DNA of 64,000 nucleotides from assembly GCA_964554665.1 (NCBI GenBank), contig CAZKPP010000002.1, forward strand, positions 1 to 64,000, written 5' to 3'. Each line of letters opens with the position of its first letter. Position 1 is the first letter of the stretch. The notes beneath the pieces are model-generated. The model ran no database searches. It was not told where the DNA came from and saw only the letters and a list, made by a program, of their open reading frames with translations. The translations under genes were made by a program, and so were the position numbers. Source of the stretch: UBA3263 sp964554665. GTDB taxonomy: Bacteria; Bacteroidota; Bacteroidia; Bacteroidales; Muribaculaceae. Of the stretch, positions 50,825 through 59,590 are shown piece after piece.

Positions 50825-51028
50825 ATGACTCAACTAAGCAAATATATTAAGAATAAGCGTAAGGAATATGGACTTACGCAGGTTGACCTCTCCCTGAAAT
50901 CAGGGGTTGGGCTACGTTTTGTGCGCGACTTGGAACAGGGCAAGCAGACTCTCCGACTCGACAAAGTAAATCAGGTTCTGGCCCTGTTCGGTTCTGAAAT
51001 GCTTCCCTGCAAAAAGGTTGAATTATGA
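50825..51028 (+). CDS. hipB: HipB-like XRE-family regulator of a tripartite HipBST module (67 aa)
   Basis: A minimal helix-turn-helix protein: LSKYIKNKRKEYGLTQVDLS, then GVGLRFVRDLEQGKQTL, and a short C-terminal end. In HipBST systems HipB represses the operon and helps control HipT. It is shorter than the hipB at 36370 and not closely similar. The stop overlaps the hipS start by four bases (ATGA). The frame, promoter and operator array support the ATG at 50825. Confidence 0.88.
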   Translation: MTQLSKYIKNKRKEYGLTQVDLSLKSGVGLRFVRDLEQGKQTLRLDKVNQVLALFGSEMLPCKKVEL

Positions 51029-51363
51029 AGCGGGCAACTATTTTTGTCAACTCCGTTCCTGCGGGAACATTGACAGAAGACGATCTGGGCTATGAGTTCA
51101 GCTATGACACTGATTTTCTTGCATCAGACAAAGCCGAACCGATAAGCTTAACCATGCCACTCACCGATAAACCCTACAGGGACAAGGTGCTCTTCCCGTT
51201 CTTTGACGGTCTGATACCTGAAGGGTGGCTGCTCGACATTGCTGAACAGAGTTGGAAAATCTCTGCCCGCGACAGATTTTCGTTGCTGCTCGCCTGCTGT
51301 AAGGATTGCATCGGAAACGTTAGTGTCATTCCCGAAAAAGATAAGGAGGTTGAGGATGAATAA
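51025..51363 (+). CDS. hipS: HipS-like protein (stand-alone HipA N-terminal subdomain) (112 aa)
   Basis: Corresponds to the first ~110 residues of full-length HipA: 'FVNSVPAGTLTEDD', then a stretch like 'PISLTMPLTDKPY', 'LFPFFDGLIPEGWLLD' and 'DRFSLLLACCKDCIGNVSV'. In E. coli O127 HipBST, the separate HipS is the antitoxin that blocks HipT, a role the fused subdomain does not play in HipA. It overlaps both neighbours (4 and 8 bases). The assignment is by likeness to the HipA N-domain and by gene order. Confidence 0.85.
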   Translation: MKRATIFVNSVPAGTLTEDDLGYEFSYDTDFLASDKAEPISLTMPLTDKPYRDKVLFPFFDGLIPEGWLLDIAEQSWKISARDRFSLLLACCKDCIGNVSVIPEKDKEVEDE

Positions 51364-52306
51364 GTGTTTGTATTGCTATAAGGAACTTTCAGAAGGTGAA
51401 AAAGACTTCCATAAAAATTGTGCGCGAAAAATATTTGAATCGACTTCGGTTCCCGAGCTTCCTTATACACGAAGAAACATCAAGGAACTGGCCAAAGAAA
51501 TCGTGAGCGCCAGCACTACGGTGACCGGGGTACAGGCAAAACTTTCTCTTGATATTGCTCGCGCAAATAACGGCGAGCCACAACGGTTCACCATTGTTGG
51601 ACTCTGGGGAAGGTTTATTCTTAAACCTCAGACAGACCATTTCGCAAATCTTCCGGAAAACGAAGATTTGGTCATGCATTTAGCAGAAGCAGCAGGCATC
51701 AAGACCGTTCCTCATTCATTGATTCGGTTTTCTGACGGTGAGCTGTGTTATATTACCCGAAGAATTGACCGAACCAAGAACGGTGAAAAGATAGCAATGG
51801 AAGACATGTGTCAACTTTCAAAGCGTCTCACCGAGGATAAATACAAAGGCTCATACGAGCGGATTGCAAAGCTGATTAAAGAGTATTCATCGGCTCCACT
51901 GCTGGATGTTACCAACTTTTGGGAAATAGTGATCTTTTCGTGGATCACCGGCAACGCAGACATGCACCTGAAAAACTTCTCCATCTTTAAGCCGTCGGAA
52001 AACCACATGCTAACCCCGGCCTACGACCTGCTATCCACATCGTTAGTTATGCCGGAAGATGATGAGGAATTGGCACTGACACTAAACGGCAAGAAGAAAA
52101 AAATAAGACGTGAAGATTTTGAAGGAGCAATGCGCGACAGCGGCCTGGAAGACAAGGCAATTTCAAACATCTTCAAAAAATTCTCGAAAGCGCTGCCGAA
52201 ATGGGCAGATATAATAAAAGAATCTTTTCTGCCAAGCCATAAGCAGGTTGAGCTTCAGGCGCTCATTAACCGATTGGCTTCGCGTTTAGAGCTTGGCAAC
52301 GCGTAA
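51356..52306 (+). CDS. hipT: HipT-like kinase toxin with N-terminal Cys/His cluster (316 aa)
   Basis: Kinase core of the HipA family without the N-terminal subdomain. The nucleotide loop is TVTGVQAKLSL (about 55-65); the catalytic stretch GNADMHLKNF gives Asp202 and Asn207; metal-binding Asp224 is in TPAYDL. The first 25 residues carry CLYCYKEL and FHKNC, a C-x2-C...H-x3-C pattern resembling a small zinc ribbon. The start is the ATG at 51356 with GGAGG just upstream; the frame is open earlier but inside hipS. HipT of E. coli phosphorylates TrpS; the target here is unknown. It ends at a strong terminator. Confidence 0.88.
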   Translation: MNKCLYCYKELSEGEKDFHKNCARKIFESTSVPELPYTRRNIKELAKEIVSASTTVTGVQAKLSLDIARANNGEPQRFTIVGLWGRFILKPQTDHFANLPENEDLVMHLAEAAGIKTVPHSLIRFSDGELCYITRRIDRTKNGEKIAMEDMCQLSKRLTEDKYKGSYERIAKLIKEYSSAPLLDVTNFWEIVIFSWITGNADMHLKNFSIFKPSENHMLTPAYDLLSTSLVMPEDDEELALTLNGKKKKIRREDFEGAMRDSGLEDKAISNIFKKFSKALPKWADIIKESFLPSHKQVELQALINRLASRLELGNA

Positions 52307-52312
52307 AAAACT

Positions 52313-52356
52313 AAGCGGGTGTGGCTGAATTGTCAGTCACACCCGCTTGGAGTTTC
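52313..52356 (+). terminator. Bidirectional terminator between hipT and the convergent secreted-protein gene
   Basis: Sixteen-base arms (52313-52328, 52333-52348) with one G-T pair and a four-base loop. On the minus strand it is followed by AGTTTTTT, a strong T run; on the plus strand by a weaker one. Confidence 0.88.
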
Positions 52357-52370
52357 TTAAAGCACGGGAG

Positions 52371-55300
52371 TTATTTTACGAGGATCTTCTTGCCGTTGAC
52401 AATGTTGATGCCCTTGACCGGAGCAATCAGTTTGCGGCCCTGCAGGTCATAGCGTTCTACTTTATCGTCAGCGCCGTTGATAACCTCCTTGATTTCAACG
52501 GTGGAGCCGTCGCTGTTGAGGGTGAATGTGCGCGGTGCACTCTTGGTGTCAGTTTCGGGGTGATAAACGTAGTAATCTACCTGGCTACCAACCGGAACGC
52601 TGAATGAGTGTTCAATGCCGCGGCGTTCGGCCTGTTCATATTCGTCGTGCGAAACGATTCTGCGGATTGACTGTTTTTTAGTCGGTTCTACATCTTCAGC
52701 AGGGGTGTGCTTAAAGTAAAGTTCGCAAGAACCGGAAATCTCATTACCGGAAGTGGTATAGATACTGCCGAGTGTAATCGTAATCTGGCATTTAGGGTTA
52801 TCAACACCCGTTTCCGGATTGCTTATAGTATAACTCTTGGAGTCGAGGGGAACGCCGTAGGTGTCGGCGGGAGCCATGATGTTGGGGTTGATCTGGCAGA
52901 TGGGATATTGGGTAATTTCGTCGGGCTCTTTGGAGATGTAAGCCTTGAAGCCGGGCACATAGCTATAGCCGGTTTCATATTCGCCATACTCGCGGAAGTT
53001 GTTGGTGTGCGAAGCGTGCAGAGTGTAATAGTCGGTCTCTTCACTCTTGGGAATAGCGAAATATGAACCGTAGAGGGGAAGCATATCTTGCTCCGAAGTA
53101 GTGGCGTTAGCCATCACCGGGGTGCTCTCGCCATAGAGAATCGGCACATTGATATAGCTGATGTGTTCGCGTCCGTCAATAAGCGATTCGTTCACGTTGG
53201 GGTTCTCATGGCCGGTTTTCTTGCCGTCGTAGTAGAGCAGCGTGGGCTGATTGGCAGGAATAGTTATTGTGCCATCTTCATTCGCGGCAATCGGGGTTGC
53301 CAACACGTGGTTAATATCGGTGGTGTTGTTATAGTTCTTAAAGTCGAGAATGCCGGTGAAAGCGGTTGTGCGCTCGTAGTTGGCGGGGATTTGGAGAGCC
53401 ACAGGCGAGTAAACCGACGACCAGCCGTCGTCATAATCATCGACACCCATAACGTTATAGAAGGTCAGAGGCAGTTCTTCAACTCGCTCGATAAACCAGC
53501 GAGAAGCGTCGGCAGAGCTGTTGTCTGCAGTAACCATGTCTCGGTTGTCGTTGCTGCGAAGGTTGCAGGTACCGTTGGCGGCCACATTGATGGTGAAGCA
53601 GCCATCGTTAGTATCTTTGAACTTAACGCCGGTCGAAGCATCATCCGAGCCATAGAGGGCTGGCATAACCGCCTCGCCGGTCATGTTGGGGAGAACCAGA
53701 CCGTTTTCAAAGCAGATAACGGTGTAGGTGCCATTCTCGGCAGCCTGGACATAGAAAACAGTGTTGGAGCGTTCGCCGTCGATGGTCAACGCCATGGCAT
53801 CCATGCCGCCAGTCATACCGCCGGAGATTGCCGAAATATATTTGGGTGCGTTGAGCTTGGTTTTAAAGCGATAGAAAACCCCTGCGGTAATGCCGTTTCT
53901 AACCAGGTCGGTCGGCTCCATGCTGTCGACCAGTTTATTGATTGCTTCGATAACCTCAGCTATTTCTTCGTCGGTTGCAGCATCGCCTTTTTCAATAACA
54001 GCATTCAGGGCCTCTTTGGCTTTCAGCAGTTCGCCGTTAGGGTCGGAGTACTGACCGGGGTTGGAACCGAGATGGCGGGTGCCTTCAAAGTAGCTCAAAC
54101 GCTTGGCGGCAGCTTCGAGGTTCATGGCGTTATAGGCATCGATGAGTTTCTTAACATTCTCAACGTTGGGGTTAGCCTTGGCGGCTTCGATTTCGTCTTG
54201 GCCGGCGAAATCGGCGAGAACAGTAAAGTCGTCGTCAGTGAGCGGATAGAGACGCATCAATCCGGTTTCATCTTCGGCGGCTTCCTCTTCTTCCCAAACC
54301 GTAAGAAGTTCGAAATAGAAATCTCCGACCCATGCATTTTCGGTGCCGGCGATTTTCAGTCGGTAATCGCCGTCGGCCGCAGGAACAAGTTCCAGAACAG
54401 TAGCGTCAGCAATGTCGGCCAGTCCGGCGGTAGCGTAGGTCCAGTCGCTGCCTGCCTTGGTGAAGCGAACTGCTTTTTCAGTGTCGTAGAGGGTTTGGAG
54501 CAGATAGCCACCCTCGGCCGGGGTGAAATACCACAGGCGCTCAGGCACGAGGTTAACGAGCGTTTCGGCTCCGCCGCGCTTGGTTTCAATTTCGGTGGTG
54601 GAGAGCATATAGCGCATTGCACCGAAGTCATCGTCTGTCGGGCAGAAACGGATGCGGAACACCTGATTGGTTTTCAGTTCGCGCTCCCAAACGCCTTGGG
54701 CATACACTTCCTGACCGGCTTCGGTTACCTTTTCAATGGCATTGCCTGCTGCATCGGTGAGGCCGGTGAGGTTAAAGCCGCCCAGGTTCATCGTAACGTT
54801 AGCATAGTAGCTAATCATTTTCGAGGGGTCTTTGCCGGCAAGGGCGGTAATGGTTTGCCAGCCCAAATCTACGCTGTTGAAGGTGGGGAACATCACCTTG
54901 ATGTCGATTTCAACTGCGGGTTCGGCCTTTACGAAGTCAAACTGAACGGTGCTGCCGGTAACGTCGGCGCCAACAGCATATTTGAGGTATTTGCCACCGT
55001 CGTGAACGAAGGGGTAATCGCCGGTTGCATTCGTTGCATTAGAGAGCTGCATATAAAAGCGGGTGTTGCCGTCATACTCGCCGGGCACGCCCTCTAAGGT
55101 AAACTGTGCGTTATTGGCATCGTCGGAATCTTGCGAGCTCCAAACCAAATTGCCGTTGGCGGCCTTTTTGCTGTGGCCAACAATCGACAGGTAATTCTGC
55201 GCGCCGAGATTCTTGATTTTGAACACTACGCCTTCGGTTTCGGCGTCATCAACAACCTCGATTTGCCAAACCTGGTCATAGTTGTCGGTATAGCCCGAAG

Positions 55301-55541
55301 CCAAATCATAAGCTTCGGCAATAAAAACCGAATACATCTTGTTGTCAGAGCCTTGCACAAGCCCTTGCTTGGTGCCGGTATCGCCATTCACGTGCGCGCG
55401 GATAAAATAAGTGCCTGAGGTCAGTTCCGAGTCGGAAGCGACCGGGTCACCCATCATGTATTTTTCCGTGCCTTGGGTCTGGGCGGAAACCGATGAAAGT
55501 CCTACAAGAGCAAAAAACGCTGTAAGTAAGAATTTTTTCAT
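52371..55541 (-). CDS. Large secreted protein with 'DLQGRK' tail, intact member of a paralogous pair (1056 aa)
   Basis: I recognise no enzyme family. A signal peptide (1-20, ending VSAQ) is followed by an N-terminal beta-rich region (about 25-180) with ricin/lectin-like spacing ('VFKIKNLGAQNYLSIVG'), a helical segment about 440-540, and repeated blocks such as FYNVMG and SVYSPVALQIPANY. The end is RYDLQGRKLIAPVKG and NIVNGKKILVK, a putative sorting tail. The same blocks occur in the next gene upstream on this strand, so the two arose by duplication. It has its own promoter (55607-55638) and terminator. A surface-binding role is a guess. Confidence 0.72.
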   Translation of the reverse strand: MKKFLLTAFFALVGLSSVSAQTQGTEKYMMGDPVASDSELTSGTYFIRAHVNGDTGTKQGLVQGSDNKMYSVFIAEAYDLASGYTDNYDQVWQIEVVDDAETEGVVFKIKNLGAQNYLSIVGHSKKAANGNLVWSSQDSDDANNAQFTLEGVPGEYDGNTRFYMQLSNATNATGDYPFVHDGGKYLKYAVGADVTGSTVQFDFVKAEPAVEIDIKVMFPTFNSVDLGWQTITALAGKDPSKMISYYANVTMNLGGFNLTGLTDAAGNAIEKVTEAGQEVYAQGVWERELKTNQVFRIRFCPTDDDFGAMRYMLSTTEIETKRGGAETLVNLVPERLWYFTPAEGGYLLQTLYDTEKAVRFTKAGSDWTYATAGLADIADATVLELVPAADGDYRLKIAGTENAWVGDFYFELLTVWEEEEAAEDETGLMRLYPLTDDDFTVLADFAGQDEIEAAKANPNVENVKKLIDAYNAMNLEAAAKRLSYFEGTRHLGSNPGQYSDPNGELLKAKEALNAVIEKGDAATDEEIAEVIEAINKLVDSMEPTDLVRNGITAGVFYRFKTKLNAPKYISAISGGMTGGMDAMALTIDGERSNTVFYVQAAENGTYTVICFENGLVLPNMTGEAVMPALYGSDDASTGVKFKDTNDGCFTINVAANGTCNLRSNDNRDMVTADNSSADASRWFIERVEELPLTFYNVMGVDDYDDGWSSVYSPVALQIPANYERTTAFTGILDFKNYNNTTDINHVLATPIAANEDGTITIPANQPTLLYYDGKKTGHENPNVNESLIDGREHISYINVPILYGESTPVMANATTSEQDMLPLYGSYFAIPKSEETDYYTLHASHTNNFREYGEYETGYSYVPGFKAYISKEPDEITQYPICQINPNIMAPADTYGVPLDSKSYTISNPETGVDNPKCQITITLGSIYTTSGNEISGSCELYFKHTPAEDVEPTKKQSIRRIVSHDEYEQAERRGIEHSFSVPVGSQVDYYVYHPETDTKSAPRTFTLNSDGSTVEIKEVINGADDKVERYDLQGRKLIAPVKGINIVNGKKILVK

Positions 55542-55606
55542 TTATGTCGTGTGTTTATGTTTTGTGTGGTTTGACTGATAAAAATATTTCCGTGTGATTT
55601 AGGCTG

Positions 55607-55638
55607 CAAAGATAATACATTTTCTTGATTCCACCAAA
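55607..55638 (-). promoter_or_regulatory. Bacteroidetes promoter (TTTG-N20-TATCTTTG) for the 1056-aa secreted protein
   Basis: On the minus strand TTTG (55638-55635) and TATCTTTG (55614-55607) are 20 bases apart, 65 bases before the ATG at 55541. Confidence 0.78.
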
Positions 55639-55689
55639 TTTTGTGCGATTTTTCATAACCATATTTCAATCAGACGGATAGAACACCCA

Positions 55690-55725
55690 AAAGCACGCCG
55701 GCCGCATCAGTCGACGCGGCCGGCG
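55690..55725 (-). terminator. Terminator after the amber-interrupted gene
   Basis: CGCCGGCCGC (55696-55705) pairs perfectly with GCGGCCGGCG (55716-55725). Read on the minus strand it is followed by TGCTTTTGGG. Confidence 0.75.
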
Positions 55726-55748
55726 GGTTGAGTAGGGTTTCAGGAGGG

Positions 55749-58700
55749 TTATTTAACAATTACCTTGTGGCCGTTGACGATGTTTACGCCCTTTACGGGA
55801 GCATGCAGTTTGCGGCCCTGCAGGTCATAGCACTCATCGGCGCCGGCATTACCGTCAAGGTGAATGCCGTTAATCTCCGTAGTACTGCCGTCGCTATAGA
55901 TTGAGAATGCACGGTCGGCACTCTTAGTATCGGTGTCGGGATGGTAAACATAGTAATCAACCTTACCGGGAAGCACGTCAAAGGAGTGCTCGTTGCCGGA
56001 CTGTGTAGCCCGGGTATAATCATCGTGAGAAACCACTCTGCGTTTTGAGTCATCGGCAAAGGGTGTACGCTTATAATAAAGCTCGCAATCTCCCGTAACG
56101 TCCTTTCCGTCAGGAGTAACGATTGCTCCAAGAGTAATTGTTACGTGCCAGTGACCATCGTCGGACGAAGTTTCGGAGAATGTATAGCTGTCGCTAAGCA
56201 CCTCATCATCTGCCGGAGCCATAATGTTGGGGTTGATACGACAAACGGGATAGTGGTCGTCGTCGTTTGGATCAGTCACGATAAATGCCTTGAAGCCGGG
56301 GATGTAGTCAAAATAACCGTCCTTGTAATTGCTGATTTCGCGGAAGTTGTTGGTGTGTGAAGCGTGGAGAGTGTAATATTCCTTGCCCTCTTCCTGTGCT
56401 TGCGCGAAATAGCCGCCTGAAAGATTACCGCTGTTGACAGAACCACCTTCATAGTCATAAAGAATGTTTGCGTCAACATAAGTTATGTCTGAGCGGTTGG
56501 CCATCAGCGATTCGTGGATGTTGGGGTTTTCGTCGGCAGTTTCTTCTCCGTCGTAGAAAAGCAAAACCGACTGATTGGCGGGAATAGTGATTGTGCCATC
56601 TTCATTAGGTGCAATCGGGTTTGCCAAAATGTGGTTTATATTCGTATTGGTGGAGTAATCGCTGCTGTCGAATTGTCCGATATAGGCAGTGGTGTGGGTA
56701 AATTCAGCGGGAATTTCAAGAGCAACGGGGGAGTAGACCGAAGCCCAGCCGTCGTCGTCGTAGCCATCCTGGCCCATAACGTTATAGAAAGTAATGGGCA
56801 GTTTGGTAACGTCCTCAATATACCATTGGTAATCATTGCCGGTTTGGTTGGCACTGCAGTCAACAATGGAAGCTCCGCCTTGAGAGTTGCCGGCGCCATA
56901 GAGGTGACGGTGGCCGCTGTTATCATTATCACTGACATGGATTAAATAGCAGCCATTGTCTTGATAAGTAAATTTAGTACCGGAGGCCGCATCGGCATCA
57001 GTTTTTAGTACGGGCACCCAATTTGCGCCACCAAACGAGGGCATAACCAAACCATTATCGAAGCAAATAAGAGTATTTACCACGGCATCGCCCTGTCCTT
57101 CCTGATGATAGAAGAACACAGTGTTTGAGCGGGTATTATCAGACGTAATGTCCATAAATTTCTTGCCATTGAGGTTGGTAAAACTCGATGTCGATGAAAT
57201 ATACTTTCCGCTCACTTTATTCCTGAATCGATAGAACCGATTCGGAATAAGATCCTTGAATGTAAGATTCATCGGGTCGAGGCCTTCAACAATCGCTCTC
57301 TTTTCATCGTCGGAAGCATCAGCACCATTACTAATGCTAACCGCCAGATTATACAACTCTTTAGCGTCGCCATGAGCGTTATTCCACTGGCCGACATACG
57401 GCCCAAGAAGATCGGCATTATTCGCGTTGATATACCTGATGCGACGAAGCGCTGCATCAACATTGGTAGCATTAAACGCATTAACAGCCTCTGCAAGATT
57501 ATTATAGGTAGGTTCTGTTTCGGCAGACACACCGAGATTATCGAGATCATCGGCCGTCATGGAAAAGAGACGGAATGCTGAGCCATGTCCGCCTTGAGCA
57601 CGCGAGTCATGCCACTGGGCAACATAACCTCCGGAGGTGTTACTTGACCCGGGAATGCCGCGGTCGTTGAGGTAGTTGGCGTTACCCGCACCATACGACA
57701 GGTAGAAGTCGCCACGCATTGCGTGGTCCCAATTCGTCTTACCAACCGTGAATTCGGTTGCGGGGTGCTGATCATCAGAAAGTGTAGCAACGGCAAAGTT
57801 AGCGTTGTCAGTAGCATCTGCAATATATACTCCCCTGTCGGGTTCAGCCAAAGTGTGAAGAGTGTAAACGCCGGTTTTGCCTTCAACCGCTTTGAAGAAC
57901 CAAAGACGTTCGGGCACAAGACGGTTAAAGGTGCTGATGCCGGTGTTATAGTCAGAGGTCGTATTGATATAGCCGGTTGTGGCTTCATAGCGCATTGCAG
58001 CAGGTTTATCCTCGGGTTTAAGCGTGATTCTGTAAATATGGTTCGCTATAAGTTCGTGATTCCAGTTACCGCTTACCGTGAACGAATTATTAGTTTCCGA
58101 AACAATCAAATCAGAACCATTATCGCTGCTTATGACCACATTAGACATGCCACCAAGTTCGTCAAGCTTGGCCTTTATGGAACGTGACGCATCCTGACCG
58201 GACAACAAACCTAATGTAACCGACGTTGCCGGCCAGCTGTTAACAGCAGGTATATTTAGCGTCACATCAACATCGTGTACTTCTTTAACAGGGATGAACG
58301 CAGCCTGACAGTTGCCGTTAACAAACTTGTTTTGGTGATATGTGAGCATACCTCCTAATGCGGGGTTATTCGCATCTCTATCATTACTGAACTATAACGA
58401 GCCTTCGTTGGCAGCGTTGCCATCAAATGTAGCATTGGTCATTTGAACCAAAAAACGCTTATTTTTCAGGTAATCGTCGGCATTGACAATAGCGTGGTTC
58501 TCAGGTATATTAACGAGAGTAAACTCAGCAATTTTATTATCGGAGCCATCAACAGTGGGTACAGCATTATGTTTGCCTATGCCGTTTTGCCCCCTCACCG
58601 ACAGATATTGGTTCAGGCCAAGATTCTTAACAGTAAACGAATTATCGTCAACAAAGGAAATTTGGAAAATATAGTTCATATTGGCTTCGCCTTCCGGGTT

Positions 58701-58943
58701 TACCTCAACAGGTAAAGAAGGAGCCACGCCGTCGTATTGAAATCGAATACCACTGGCATAGAAGAAACCCGACTTCATGCGGTTACCCTGATATGCATGA
58801 ATCATATATAGCCCGCCATGATCATCACCCTTCATTTGGCTGATGTCAGTAATAGGTTCACCGGCTTGAACATATCGCGTACCGGCAAATGCAGCCGGTA
58901 GAGATAGCATAGCAGATAAAGTTAAAAGGAGAATCTTTTTCAT
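55749..58943 (-). pseudogene. Large secreted protein gene interrupted by one in-frame TAG (paralogue of the 1056-aa protein)
   Basis: The first part (58943-58392, 183 aa) has a signal peptide and the same N-terminal module as the neighbour, then ends at TAG (58394-58392). The same frame continues without a break: after the TAG the next 14 codons read FSNDRDANNPALGG, then an ATG at 58349 and a further 866 codons to TAA at 55749, ending CYDLQGRKLHAPVKG and HKVIVK. There is no frameshift, so without the TAG this is one gene of about 1064 codons, matching its neighbour block for block (NVMGQDGYDDDGWASVYSP). It may be a fresh nonsense mutation, an assembly error or stop read-through. If translated as is, only the short N-terminal piece would be secreted, because the second part lacks a signal peptide. 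Confidence 0.8.
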
Positions 58944-58985
58944 GTAGAATTTTATGTGTATGTGTACTAATAGGTTTTAAGGATG

Positions 58986-59016
58986 CAAAGATAGCTTAAA
59001 TTTCCGAAATACGCAA
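58986..59016 (-). promoter_or_regulatory. Promoter (TTG-N20-TATCTTTG) for the amber-interrupted gene
   Basis: TATCTTTG on the minus strand (58993-58986) with a TTG 20 bases upstream (59016-59014), 43 bases before the ATG at 58943. It is still intact, so the gene may be transcribed. Confidence 0.65.
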
Positions 59017-59064
59017 TTTTAAATTGTTAAGATACGTTTTTTCAGTGCAAAATCATGGTGAATT

Positions 59065-59094
59065 TTTGGATTTCGAGAATAATTTGTATCTTTG
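59065..59094 (+). promoter_or_regulatory. Promoter (TTTG-N18-TATCTTTG) for the CotH operon
   Basis: TTTG at 59065-59068 and TATCTTTG at 59087-59094, 22 bases before the ATG at 59117. The frame of the first gene is open further upstream, but that part precedes the promoter. Confidence 0.72.
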
Positions 59095-59116
59095 CGAATC
59101 ATTTATCGAATCATCC

Positions 59117-59590
59117 ATGAAAAAATTACTGTTACTGGCGGCAATAATTGTTGGGCTGACAGCCTCGGCCGCCGACAAATTTAACATAGTCAACATTGAG
59201 CTTGCCGACGGAGCCAAAGAGCAACTGCTGCTCCACGAGCAACTGATAATGAAAATGAACGGAAGCAGCACGCTGCTGCTGATTCACCCCGAAATCACGG
59301 TTGAGTATCAGCTGCCCGAAATTCAACGCATAGATTTCGGCTACAACGAGGATGCGCCGCTCTATAACGGCGAACACGAATTTTCAGCCCTGGACGAAGC
59401 CCTTGCACCCCGACGCATCGAAATAACCCCCGAAGCTATCAAGGGCGCTGAAAACGAGTCGATTGAAGCATTTGACCTCAACGGCCGCAAAGTCGCCGCA
59501 GCCACCGGCTCGTTGAGCACGAGCCAGCTCCCCGCCGGCGCAATCTACATTGTACGCATCGGTTCAACCTCTTTGAAAATCAAGCGATGA
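59117..59590 (+). CDS. Small secreted protein with type IX-like C-terminal domain (157 aa)
   Basis: A signal peptide (1-18, ending ASAA) is followed by about 60 residues with 'IVNIELADGAKEQLLL' and a 'YQLPEIQRIDFG' block, then a C-terminal domain of about 75 residues ending FDLNGRKVAAA, GAIYIVRIG and LKIKR. The same N-terminal block type ('VSLDAIDRIVFG') occurs early in the following CotH protein, so the two may share a module. Start chosen after the promoter. It overlaps the CotH gene by four bases (ATGA). Function unknown; a CotH substrate or anchor is possible. Confidence 0.7.
   Translation: MKKLLLLAAIIVGLTASAADKFNIVNIELADGAKEQLLLHEQLIMKMNGSSTLLLIHPEITVEYQLPEIQRIDFGYNEDAPLYNGEHEFSALDEALAPRRIEITPEAIKGAENESIEAFDLNGRKVAAATGSLSTSQLPAGAIYIVRIGSTSLKIKR

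Noticed and set aside
53088..55097. Open frame of 669 codons opposite the 1056-aa secreted protein
   Set aside because: Shadow frame; the minus-strand gene has signal peptide, promoter, terminator and a paralogue.
52371..58943. Considered whether the two large secreted proteins are sialidases or other glycosidases
   Set aside because: I found no Asp boxes, catalytic motifs or other enzyme signatures, so they are left without function.
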